The notes below the pieces were generated by a model that was not told the origin of the DNA, searched no databases, and was given only the letters and a program-made list of their open reading frames with translations. A DNA stretch of 64,000 nucleotides. It comes from Flavobacteriaceae bacterium (GTDB lineage Bacteria > Bacteroidota > Bacteroidia > Flavobacteriales > Flavobacteriaceae). Where the stretch lies: contig JABSPM010000063.1 in NCBI GenBank assembly GCA_013215095.1, positions 1-64,000 on the forward strand, written 5' to 3'. The position numbers were made by a program, and so were the translations under genes. Numbering within the stretch: position 1 is the first letter of the stretch; each line of letters opens with the position of its first letter. Positions 57,094 through 64,000 of this stretch are shown piece by piece.

Positions 57094-57431
57094 CCTGGCG
57101 CATCAAATCAAAACCTTAATGGAAGTTTGAATATATAGTATTGTCCTCTGGAATGTTATAGCTCTTTTAATGCCATAAAAAATTAATATTAAGACCTAAA
57201 AAAAGAATTTGCGCCTTCAAATTCTCTTTTTACCTTCCTTAGTCCTAAAATCTGGCCTCGAATATCACAAAACAAATGTATCTCAATACTCATAATAGTT
57301 GAACTCATACCAAACGTAAGTAGGACGCGGGGTTTAGTCAACAGGGTGTTCAGATTTTGGGCTTCGACAATCCGAACACTAGTTATTGAACACTTGTTAT
57401 TGTACACAGTATTTGTATTTCCATTTTTTTA
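57094..57431. other. Intergenic stretch with a strong inverted repeat
   Basis: GTGTTCAGATT (57346-57356) and AATCCGAACAC (57369-57379) can pair with one mismatch on the plus strand, or completely with a G-U pair on the minus strand, around a 12-base loop. No T-run follows, so a normal terminator is unlikely. I saw no gene in the rest; a 72-codon minus-strand frame here looks random. Confidence 0.5.
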
Positions 57432-57789
57432 TTAATTCAAACACTCCATTTTTATTCCGTCATAAAAATTCCCATTTTTAAATTCAGGAATTATGGTTTG
57501 GTCAATTACGCTTTTACAGATTTCGTCTATCAGAATAAGCTCTGTTCCGGTTCCGGTTCCAGTTGCAATTCCGATTTTTCGACAAGGACTACATAAAACT
57601 ATTGTCAATCCACTATTTTTTTCCATAATCGTTAATTATTCCAATTGGTTTCGGAAAAGTGCTTTTTAAGGTTTCCGACAATTGAACTTCAGTCGTGGAC
57701 TTTTTAATTTCAGTTTCCTACACTGAACCTTTACAAGAGAGCATATTCAAGGTCAGAAATAGAATTAATATTTTAGTTCCAATTTTCAT
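57432..57789 (-). pseudogene. Decayed TPM-domain lipoprotein
   Basis: The ATG at 57789 (MKIGTKILILFLTLNMLSCK) gives a lipoprotein signal, stopped by a TAG after CKGSV. The same frame resumes with EVQLSETLKSTFPKPIGIIN and DYGKK, then stops. In another frame (57626 onward) KNSGLTIVLCSPCRKIGIAT and VIDQTIIPEFKNGNFYDGIK match the end of TPM domains. About 65 middle residues are lost. The normal GxGTE is expanded to GTGTGTE through a GGAACC repeat. The frame ends early (MECLN). Its ATG overlaps the SRPBCC stop codon (ATGA), so the two were coupled. Confidence 0.75.
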
Positions 57790-58259
57790 TTTATCACTTT
57801 TTTCCATTTTTCAGATTCCGCAAACTCTTTTACAATTCGATTTCTTTCAGTTAATAATTCAATCATATATTTTTCCAGAAAGAGCTTGTCAGCCAACTTT
57901 CCTAAAATTCCAAAAGGTGATTTATAATAAAAAAAGTCGGTCATCAAAGTTCTACCATTCGATTCCTCAAAGTGATGTTCGTGTTTGAATTCTGCAAACG
58001 CTCCTTTAACCATTTCGTCCGTAAAGTATTTTGGCCGATCATATTCCGTAATTTTAGAGGTCAGTTTTTGATAGATTCCAAAGTGTTTTGCTCTCCAAGT
58101 TACACTTTCATTCATACCAATTAATCCGCTTATTTTTCCAGCGATTGCTTCTTCATTAGTTTGTTCGGTCGATATTTTATGCAAATCGATACTTCGGGAC
58201 AGGTCAAACACGATATTTCTATCAGCTTTTATTTCAGTTTTAAGTTCGATTCTCGGCAT
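57786..58259 (-). CDS. SRPBCC-family (START-like) ligand-binding protein
   Basis: The 157-residue protein has the SRPBCC pattern: MPRIELKTEIKADRNIVFDL, TWRAKHFGIYQKLTSKITEY, AFAEFKHEHHFEESNGRTLM and DFFYYKSPFGILGKLADKLF. I recognise it as the COG4276-like group, whose function is not known. The hydrophobic cavity of this fold binds small molecules. The downstream gene (TPM remnant) overlaps its stop. Upstream lies an IS982 remnant, so its promoter may have been altered by insertion. Confidence 0.82.
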   Translation of the reverse strand: MPRIELKTEIKADRNIVFDLSRSIDLHKISTEQTNEEAIAGKISGLIGMNESVTWRAKHFGIYQKLTSKITEYDRPKYFTDEMVKGAFAEFKHEHHFEESNGRTLMTDFFYYKSPFGILGKLADKLFLEKYMIELLTERNRIVKEFAESEKWKKVIK

Positions 58260-58400
58260 TTTTTTGGTATTGTGTTAGAACAATTTTATAAAGTTATTAA
58301 CTTTATATATCTTGTACCCGTTGCGCGTTATGATTTAAAAGAAAAAAGCCACCTATATTTCTGATAATCAGTAAATTGAATTAACAACAAAACATTAATA

Positions 58401-58810
58401 ATGAACAACTTAAATGCAATTTACGAAAGAATATTGGAAGTTTTACAAAACATATTGAAACCACAGTTAATAGTCTGTCAAAGACGCCAACCAAAATTAA
58501 GTGACTTGGAATTAATCAGTCTTAGTTTAACCTAAGAATATTTGGGTATTGATAGCGCAATTGATTTGTTTAGAAAGTTACCAAAAGTACTATTTTCAAA
58601 AATAAAACGTTGTTTACAACGGAAGACGTCGGAGATTAGCTAATCATATTGATCCTATAAGATTAAAATTAGCATCCAGTTTTAATGAGTTTGAAGATTA
58701 CTTTATTGTAGATAGTATGCCATTAGAAATATGTAAGCTTTCTCGAAGCAGTCGCTCAAAAATCTGTAAAGAAAACAACTATACTTATCCTGACAAAGTA
58801 ATTGAGTAAT
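58401..58810 (+). pseudogene. IS982-family transposase remnant
   Basis: The ATG at 58401 starts MNNLNAIYERILEVLQNILK and QRRQPKLSDLELISLSLT, then a TAA at 58533-58535. It continues EYLGIDSAIDLFRKLPKVLF. After a frameshift near 58620 it reads RRRRLANHIDPIRLKLASSF and YFIVDSMPLEICKLSRSSR, which contains the first Asp of the DDE triad. The frame ends at PDKVIE near 58810. Family transposases have about 290 residues, so the 3' half is gone. A sequence ACCCGTTGCGCGTTA at 58316-58330 could be the left inverted-repeat end, but I could not find its partner. The insertion lies just upstream of the SRPBCC gene. Confidence 0.8.
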
Positions 58811-59121
58811 TTTGGAGTAGAGACAGTATCACAAAGCAAACCAAAACCCTTATAATCAACACATTAACCAACTCGACAACAGAAAATATGGCTTAGCAGA
58901 CGATTATATTTTTTTCACTAAAGACGAATTAGTGATTGTCGATCTTTTGTCCTTATATAAATTTTACTCTTTAAAATCGGATGTAAGTCATAAGGTTCTA
59001 TATCTTCGGGTAAGTGGTTTGTGTTTTTTCATGAACGACATTCCCTGTATGCGCTATAGAGCATTTTTCGAATAATAGTACATGTACTTCTATTTTACTT
59101 GGCTAACGGCTACAATAATAT
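58811..59121. other. Stretch between the IS remnant and mgtE with one open frame
   Basis: A plus-strand frame of about 85 codons without a plausible start runs to a TAA near 59075 (HKANQNPYNQHINQLDNRKY, GLADDYIFFTKDELVIVDLL). It looks like the end of a real gene, but I cannot name it. It may be a fragment brought in or left by the IS. No terminator for mgtE was found. Confidence 0.4.
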
Positions 59122-60519
59122 CTAAATTCCTAGAATCAGTTTTGCAATCCAGAAATAAATCAAAATCCCAAAAATATCATTACTTGTGGTAATAAATGGC
59201 CCTGTGGCAATTGCTGGGTCAATACCGCGTTTATTTAAAAATAATGGCACAAAAGTTCCTATAAGACCTGCCACTATAATTACAACAATTAATGCTAAAG
59301 AAATAGCTAGTGCCGTTGCTACTTCACCTTTATACACCCAAACAAATAGAAATAATACAATGGCAAGTACTACCCCATTAAATGCAGCAAGTAACATTTC
59401 TTTAATTAAGCGCGTATTTACACTCCCTTTTACATCATCATTTGCTAAGCCTTGTACTATAATTGCACTAGACTGTACCCCAACATTTCCTGCCATTGCG
59501 GCTATAAGTGGTGTAAAGAAAAACAATACCGAATGCTCCTTTAACATATCTTCAAAATCTCCCATTATCAATGCAGCACCAATACCTCCAACTAAGCCAA
59601 GGAATAACCACGGTAAGCGCGCCTTGGTCAACATCCAAATGCTATCTTCTGCATCGACATCTTGGGTAATACCTGCCGCTAACTGATAATCTTTCTCCGC
59701 CTCTTCCTTAATAACATCAACAATATCGTCAATAGTAATACGGCCAAGTAAACATTTTTTATCATCTACAACCGGAATTGCTTCCAAGTCATATTTTGCC
59801 ATGACTTTTGCTACTTCTTCATCATCATCATTGACATGAACGTAATCTACTTTGGGAATATAGATATCTGCGATTTTACTTTCGTTCTTGGCAATTAATA
59901 AGTCTTTTAGCGACAATCTACCGATGAGTTTTTCTTCTTTAGTTACAACATAAATAGAGTGCACACGTTTAACGTGCTTTGCTTGTGCTCTAATTTTGCG
60001 AAGACAACCTGCAACCGTCCAAGATTCATAGACTTTAACGAGCTCTTTTGCCATTAATCCTCCTGCCGTATCTTCCTCATACGTCATCAATTCCTTTATC
60101 TCGGCAGCAAAGATTTCATCTTCAATCTCAGCGATTACAGTTTCCTTACGTTCTTCTGGAAGCTCCTCAATCAAATCTACAGCATCATCCGTATCTAATT
60201 CTTCCAACTCTTCTGCAATTTCTTTTGCAGACAAATTGTTAAGGATTTTACTACTTACATCTTCATCAAGCTCGGAAAGGATATCCGAGGTTTTTTCACT
60301 ATCCAATAGCTTGATCACATATGTTGCTTGATCTAGGGTTAAAGTATCTAGAATCTCAGCAATATCTGCATAGTGAATTTCGTTAAAAAAGTCTAAAGCC
60401 GCCTTATCGTTTTGTGTATTGACAAGTTGCTCTACGTTTTCAAGAATAGCTTCTGTAATCTCAAAAATGATATGTTCTTTATTCTCTTCCAAAAACCTGT
60501 TATGCTTTATCGTTTTCAA
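59122..60519 (-). CDS. mgtE: Magnesium transporter MgtE
   Basis: The 465-residue protein is an inner-membrane Mg2+ channel gated by internal Mg2+. The N-terminal helical domain (about 1-140) has [13 protein letters not shown]-type repeats, here [20 protein letters not shown] and [20 protein letters not shown]. Two CBS domains follow (about 140-260; [40 protein letters not shown]). The last 180 residues hold about five transmembrane helices, with the [15 protein letters not shown] pore region. Its 5' end overlaps the rsmA 3' end by 20 bases. Confidence 0.96.
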   Translation of the reverse strand: MKTIKHNRFLEENKEHIIFEITEAILENVEQLVNTQNDKAALDFFNEIHYADIAEILDTLTLDQATYVIKLLDSEKTSDILSELDEDVSSKILNNLSAKEIAEELEELDTDDAVDLIEELPEERKETVIAEIEDEIFAAEIKELMTYEEDTAGGLMAKELVKVYESWTVAGCLRKIRAQAKHVKRVHSIYVVTKEEKLIGRLSLKDLLIAKNESKIADIYIPKVDYVHVNDDDEEVAKVMAKYDLEAIPVVDDKKCLLGRITIDDIVDVIKEEAEKDYQLAAGITQDVDAEDSIWMLTKARLPWLFLGLVGGIGAALIMGDFEDMLKEHSVLFFFTPLIAAMAGNVGVQSSAIIVQGLANDDVKGSVNTRLIKEMLLAAFNGVVLAIVLFLFVWVYKGEVATALAISLALIVVIIVAGLIGTFVPLFLNKRGIDPAIATGPFITTSNDIFGILIYFWIAKLILGI

Positions 60520-61276
60520 TATGTTGCGTCAATTCTATAAATTGATGAACGCTTAATTGTTCTGGACGCTTGCCAAAGATAATATTTGCTTTTAAATTAT
60601 CAGAAAGATTAAATGTTTTTAAACTATTACGCAAGGTTTTTCTACGTTGTTGAAACGCTTGTTTTACGACTTTAAAAAACAACTTTTCATCACATGGTAA
60701 GGTATAATTCTCTTTTCTGATAAGTCGTAATACACCAGACTCTACTTTTGGCGGTGGATTAAATACACTTGGTGGCACGGTAAATAAATACTCAGCGTTA
60801 TAAAAAGCTTGTGTTAACACAGATAAGATACCATAGGTTTTGCTTCCTTCTTTTTCACAAATACGCTTGGCGACTTCCTTTTGAAACATTCCTGAAAATT
60901 CAGGAATTTGATTGCGTAATTCCAAAGTTTTAAACACAATTTGTGATGAAATGTTGTAAGGAAAATTTCCAATAATTGCTAAAGATTCTCCTTTGAACAC
61001 TTCATTTAAATCGTACTTTAAAAAATCTTTTTCTATAATACGCGATGCTAAATTGAGGTAATTGGCTTGTAAATATTCTACCGATTCGGTATCAATTTCT
61101 ATCACATATGTTGTGCTGTCTTTTTCTAAAAGATACTTGGTTAACACTCCCATTCCTGGACCTATTTCCAAGATATTTTTATACCCATTTAGCGTTAAAG
61201 TATCTGCAATTTTCTTCGCTATGTTTTCATCTCGCAAAAAATGCTGTCCTAAATGTTTTTTTGCTTTAACCATCAT
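60500..61276 (-). CDS. rsmA: 16S rRNA adenine dimethyltransferase RsmA (KsgA)
   Basis: The 258-residue SAM-dependent enzyme dimethylates two adenines near the 3' end of 16S r[23 protein letters not shown] starts the domain. The SAM-binding motif is [19 protein letters not shown] and the catalytic motif is [19 protein letters not shown]. The C-terminal domain has [20 protein letters not shown] and [20 protein letters not shown]. An ATG at 61276 or the next at 61273 may be used. It overlaps mgtE by 20 bases. Confidence 0.97.
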   Translation of the reverse strand: MMVKAKKHLGQHFLRDENIAKKIADTLTLNGYKNILEIGPGMGVLTKYLLEKDSTTYVIEIDTESVEYLQANYLNLASRIIEKDFLKYDLNEVFKGESLAIIGNFPYNISSQIVFKTLELRNQIPEFSGMFQKEVAKRICEKEGSKTYGILSVLTQAFYNAEYLFTVPPSVFNPPPKVESGVLRLIRKENYTLPCDEKLFFKVVKQAFQQRRKTLRNSLKTFNLSDNLKANIIFGKRPEQLSVHQFIELTQHIENDKA

Positions 61277-61427
61277 ACTGATGTAAGGTGTTCATATATT
61301 ACTGTACTAGAGTAATTTATTAATAATAGAATGAAATACATCATACATTTCCATTTACTGTCCAAAAGATATACAAAAAACTAATTTTGACGCGTTTTAT
61401 GCGTTTCGCTGCAAAATCTCTAATCTT

Positions 61428-61757
61428 CTATTTAAAATTTACGGCGTACTCATCACAAATTTCCAATTCAGTTCTAAAGGCCAACATCTTATCGGCAAAC
61501 TGCTTCATACCATCAGAACGCAATCTCTCAGCATCTTCTTTATAATACGCTTCTAGTGCTGCTCTTGAATAACTCTTATATTGAATAGAATAAGTCTGTC
61601 CGCCCATATCTTCTTCTACCAAAACTTTGCTAAAAGTAGCACCTTCAAATTTGCCTGTTGCCAAAACTTCTGGAATATGTTGTTTTATCCATTCTAACCA
61701 TTCTTCATGAATAGAATCATCTACATTAACCGTAACATTATATATTATTTTGCTCAT
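61428..61757 (-). CDS. DUF4286-family protein
   Basis: The 109-residue protein starts MSKIIYNVTVNVDDSIHEEW. It has the DUF4286 pattern: LEWIKQHIPEVLATGKFEGA, QTYSIQYKSYSRAALEAYYK and FRTELEICDEYAVNF. No signal or membrane segment is seen. Function is unknown. The open frame extends 31 codons upstream to 61850 with MEKPFADEKELLFFVKIFNT, but that is the end of the GNAT remnant reading on into this gene, so I start at 61757. Confidence 0.9.
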   Translation of the reverse strand: MSKIIYNVTVNVDDSIHEEWLEWIKQHIPEVLATGKFEGATFSKVLVEEDMGGQTYSIQYKSYSRAALEAYYKEDAERLRSDGMKQFADKMLAFRTELEICDEYAVNFK

Positions 61758-61781
61758 TACTTCATAAATTAGAGATGTACA

Positions 61782-62115
61782 CTTTAAGTTTGTGTTAAAA
61801 ATTTTCACAAAGAACAGAAGTTCTTTTTCATCTGCAAAAGGTTTTTCCATTTTTTGGAACCTTAAACCTATTTTTGTGATTAATTTAATAGCATTACTAT
61901 TGTATTCTGGAGTAATCGCTGCTATTTTAGTAATATTGAATTGCGATTTTGCACATTACAATAGTGCTTCTAAGGCTTCATAAGCATAAGTCTTACCTTC
62001 ATATTTTCGGCAGCATCGAGAAACCAATACCTAGACATTCTAAATTATTGCGTTTCAAAATACCCACAACACCTATGGTCGTGTCATCATCTCATAACTT
62101 TAATATATAATAACC
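61782..62115 (-). pseudogene. Decayed GNAT-family acetyltransferase (C-terminal part)
   Basis: The minus strand reads GYYILKL, a TGA, DDDTTIGVVGILKRNNLECL, then GIGFSMLPK. After one extra base it reads YEGKTYAYEALEALL, a TAA, CAKSQFNITKIAAITPEYNS and NAIKLITKIGLRFQKMEKPF. This is the second half of a GNAT acetyltransferase, with the acetyl-CoA loop near EGKTYAYEAL. Two nonsense changes and a frameshift break it. The N-terminal about 80 residues are gone: the remnant begins eight bases after the stop of the TPR gene at 62124. Its last segment, KELLFFVKIFNTNLK, runs in frame into the DUF4286 gene. Confidence 0.78.
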
Positions 62116-62123
62116 AACTGCTT

Positions 62124-63902
62124 TTAATTCACTTGATCTCCTCGCATCTGCCTATAGATTTTACGAGCATCTACAAAATAAATACTATCGGAATGATTAA
62201 AAATAATACGTTCGTAGAGTTCTTTTGCCTTTTCAGGCTGTTCTAGCTGCTTACGATATATTTCTGCCAAATGAAAATAGGCATCATCAATAAGAATATC
62301 TTCTTTATAATCGCTAATTATCTTTTGATAATTCGTCTCAGCTTGTAAAAATTGTTTTTGCTTTTCATAAAGTTTCGCTTGTAAATATAAAGCTTGATCG
62401 ATAATACTTTCTGTTTTATGATGTTCTAAAACATCATTTAACACTTGAATGGCCGCTTGATTCTTGTTTTGAAACGCGAACAAGTCAGCTTTGGCATATT
62501 TTTTTAGAGCGACTTGCAAAGAATCTTCAAAATTATTGTCCGAAATTAACAATTTTAAATCTAAAGCGTCATTTGCAATGAGTTGAGAGGTAGAGCTTTT
62601 TAATATTTTCAATTGAGCTTCCGCCCATCGAAAGTCCCCTTTATAATAACTTGTCTTAGCTACTCTAAATCGTGCTTCTTGTGATAATGTGCTATTTTTT
62701 AAGCGGGTTTGAATTTGTGTATAATAAATCAACGCTTCATTAAATTTTTCTTGAAACACTAAAATATCAGCCAATTTCATCTTTAATTTAGCTTCATGAA
62801 ATACAGGCAGATTATTCTGTAGTGTTTTTTTTAGAAACGATACAGAACGTTCCAAATCATCCAAATAGAAGGCTATGAAATGTGCGTAAGACACGTGCAA
62901 ATCCATAGTTTCAGGTCTAACACCATACTTAATCAATAAGGTATTATATGCTTCATCAATATCTCTATAACTGTTTTTTTCTGCTTGTTTTAAGTTGAGT
63001 TCAAGTTTGTCTTTATGTGCCGCAACAACAGTTGCTAAATTGATAGCATTTTCAACAATATAATCTAAAATACGATGCGCTGTATCCAAATCGTCATTTG
63101 CGATAGTTATTTCTACCAAATCCAAAACACCCTTTAATGCAATTTGTTCACGTTTATGTATGGCTTTTTCTTGAGCAAAAGCTTTATTATAATCATGTTG
63201 TTGTATAAATAACCAACTTAACAACTGATTCCATAGTATATTGGGTTCAGTTTGCATCTTTTTTAGCAGGGCCTTTCGCAATAACACATTGTTTGCATCT
63301 TCTGAATTCTCAGTAATGTATTCGCTTATGTTTCGCTTCACATAATTAAAATGATTAGGATACTTTTCAATATAACTCAAATAATGACTAAACATTTTTT
63401 CTACTTTTCCTTGTTCTCCATAAATTGCAGCCAATTGCATATGATAATTAGAATTTGGTCGCAATTCCATAGTACGTTCATAAGCCTTAGCGGCATAATC
63501 TAGCAGTGCTTTATCTTCAAATCGCCTTGCAACATAATACCCATAAGCGACTTGATCATCAATCATTTGAATTGCTTTTTCGTAATATTCAGATGCGCGA
63601 CTTGCCTTCCCTATTAACTTATAATTATACCCCAAATCTACAACGTATTGTGGATTTGCACTTTTAGAGGTTTTAGTTTCTAAGAGTTGTTGTGCTTCAT
63701 CATATCGTTTAAGTTGTTGAAGTGCTTCTACAATCTTTTGAAAGTAATTAGAATTACTATTGTTTTTTTCATACAACTTTTGATAAGTCAGCAAGGCTTT
63801 TTCAAACTCACCACGACTAAAATAATCCTTAGCCAAGGCTTCATCTTGCGAAAAGCTAAATATTGAAACACATAGGCTTAACATGAATAAAAACTGTTTC
63901 AA
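62124..63902 (-). CDS. Exported TPR-repeat protein
   Basis: I start at the TTG at 63902, giving MKQFLFMLSLCVSIFSFSQ, a normal signal peptide, and 592 residues. The ATG at 63938 adds 12 residues and lies next to a -7 box, so it would precede the RNA start. Tetratricopeptide helices run throughout (DEALAKDYFSRGEFEKALLT, NYFQKIVEALQQLKRYDEAQ, AYFHLAEIYRKQLEQPEKAK), making a protein-binding scaffold in the periplasm or outer membrane. Its partner is unknown. The GNAT remnant begins eight bases downstream. Confidence 0.85.
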   Translation of the reverse strand: MKQFLFMLSLCVSIFSFSQDEALAKDYFSRGEFEKALLTYQKLYEKNNSNSNYFQKIVEALQQLKRYDEAQQLLETKTSKSANPQYVVDLGYNYKLIGKASRASEYYEKAIQMIDDQVAYGYYVARRFEDKALLDYAAKAYERTMELRPNSNYHMQLAAIYGEQGKVEKMFSHYLSYIEKYPNHFNYVKRNISEYITENSEDANNVLLRKALLKKMQTEPNILWNQLLSWLFIQQHDYNKAFAQEKAIHKREQIALKGVLDLVEITIANDDLDTAHRILDYIVENAINLATVVAAHKDKLELNLKQAEKNSYRDIDEAYNTLLIKYGVRPETMDLHVSYAHFIAFYLDDLERSVSFLKKTLQNNLPVFHEAKLKMKLADILVFQEKFNEALIYYTQIQTRLKNSTLSQEARFRVAKTSYYKGDFRWAEAQLKILKSSTSQLIANDALDLKLLISDNNFEDSLQVALKKYAKADLFAFQNKNQAAIQVLNDVLEHHKTESIIDQALYLQAKLYEKQKQFLQAETNYQKIISDYKEDILIDDAYFHLAEIYRKQLEQPEKAKELYERIIFNHSDSIYFVDARKIYRQMRGDQVN

Positions 63903-63940
63903 GATGTCTTTAAATTTAAAATTCTGTTCTGTAAACATAA

Positions 63941-63948
63941 CAAATGTA
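63941..63948 (-). promoter_or_regulatory. Possible -7 promoter box of the TPR gene
   Basis: The minus strand reads TACATTTG, a full match to TAnnTTTG, 38 bases before the TTG start at 63902. No TTTG is found at -33. Confidence 0.45.
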
Positions 63949-63975
63949 AGATTGTACTCGTGTGAATGTTATGAT

Positions 63976-64000
63976 AAAAAAGCCTAAACATAGTTTAGGC
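63976..64000 (-). terminator. Terminator of a gene beyond the window edge
   Basis: GCCTAAAC (63982-63989) and GTTTAGGC (63993-64000) form a perfect 8-bp stem with a three-base loop. Six A on the plus strand (63976-63981) give a T-run on the minus strand. It probably closes a minus-strand gene that lies past 64000. Confidence 0.8.

Noticed and set aside
57189-57407. A 72-codon minus-strand frame
   Set aside because: No family resemblance; it spans the inverted repeat and has a random composition.
57695-57988. A 97-codon plus-strand frame
   Set aside because: Antisense to the SRPBCC gene and the TPM remnant; no coding features.
59186-59686. A 166-codon plus-strand open frame
   Set aside because: It lies wholly antisense to mgtE, which is unmistakable, and its translation has no recognisable pattern.

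Overview
This 64 kb window is a chromosomal segment of a member of the Flavobacteriaceae (phylum Bacteroidota). The evidence is the AT-rich sequence, SusC/SusD and Omp85 outer-membrane proteins, an ECF sigma/FecR/STN-receptor operon, near absence of Shine-Dalgarno sequences, and promoters of the Bacteroidota type (TTTG, about 19 bases, TAnnTTTG). The best promoter drives the ribosomal operon at 33869-33839. Genus cannot be fixed from the sequence alone.

Layout. 1-2.6 kb: ffh (3' end cut by the window edge) and a repeat-bearing lipoprotein. 2.7-7.8 kb: an ECF sigma factor, a FecR anti-sigma factor, a TonB receptor with an STN signalling domain, and a PagL-like lipid A deacylase, all in one direction. 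7.9-16.2 kb: metabolic and housekeeping genes on the minus strand (argS, a heavy-metal-domain protein with a ruined permease, arginase, gltA, eno, carA, a secreted protein of unknown function), most followed by a clear hairpin terminator. 16.5-33.8 kb: one long str-S10-spc-alpha operon with 28 translation, secretion and transcription genes from rpsL to rplQ. It includes rpmD and rpmJ, which are very short. Structured spacers lie before rplC, rpsD and rpoA. 34-41.7 kb: an Omp85 protein, then SusC, SusD and a third lipoprotein, ending in a strong terminator. 41.7-50.9 kb: rlmB, rhomboid, rarA, yjjG, a deacetylase-like protein, radC, mpl and a TPR protein. 51-57.1 kb: a 2021-residue alpha-2-macroglobulin with a thioester motif. 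57.1-59.1 kb: a decayed region. 59.1-64 kb: mgtE, rsmA, a DUF4286 protein and a TPR protein.

Two themes stand out. First, many small accessory genes are decaying. I reconstructed six remnants by reading across frames: an APC permease (9.8 kb), a small exported protein with an internal deletion (44.7 kb), a DUF1569 protein (47.9 kb), a TPM-domain lipoprotein (57.6 kb), an IS982-family transposase (58.6 kb) and a GNAT acetyltransferase (61.9 kb). The core genes beside them are intact. Second, there are several RNA-level control candidates in the ribosomal operon. The best is a promoter, a terminator-like hairpin and a possible pseudoknot just upstream of rpsD.

I saw no tRNA, rRNA, CRISPR array, prophage or defence island. 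No wholly new system is evident. The rpsD leader, the sigma/FecR/receptor/deacylase operon and the SusC-like segment inside the alpha-2-macroglobulin are the most promising leads.
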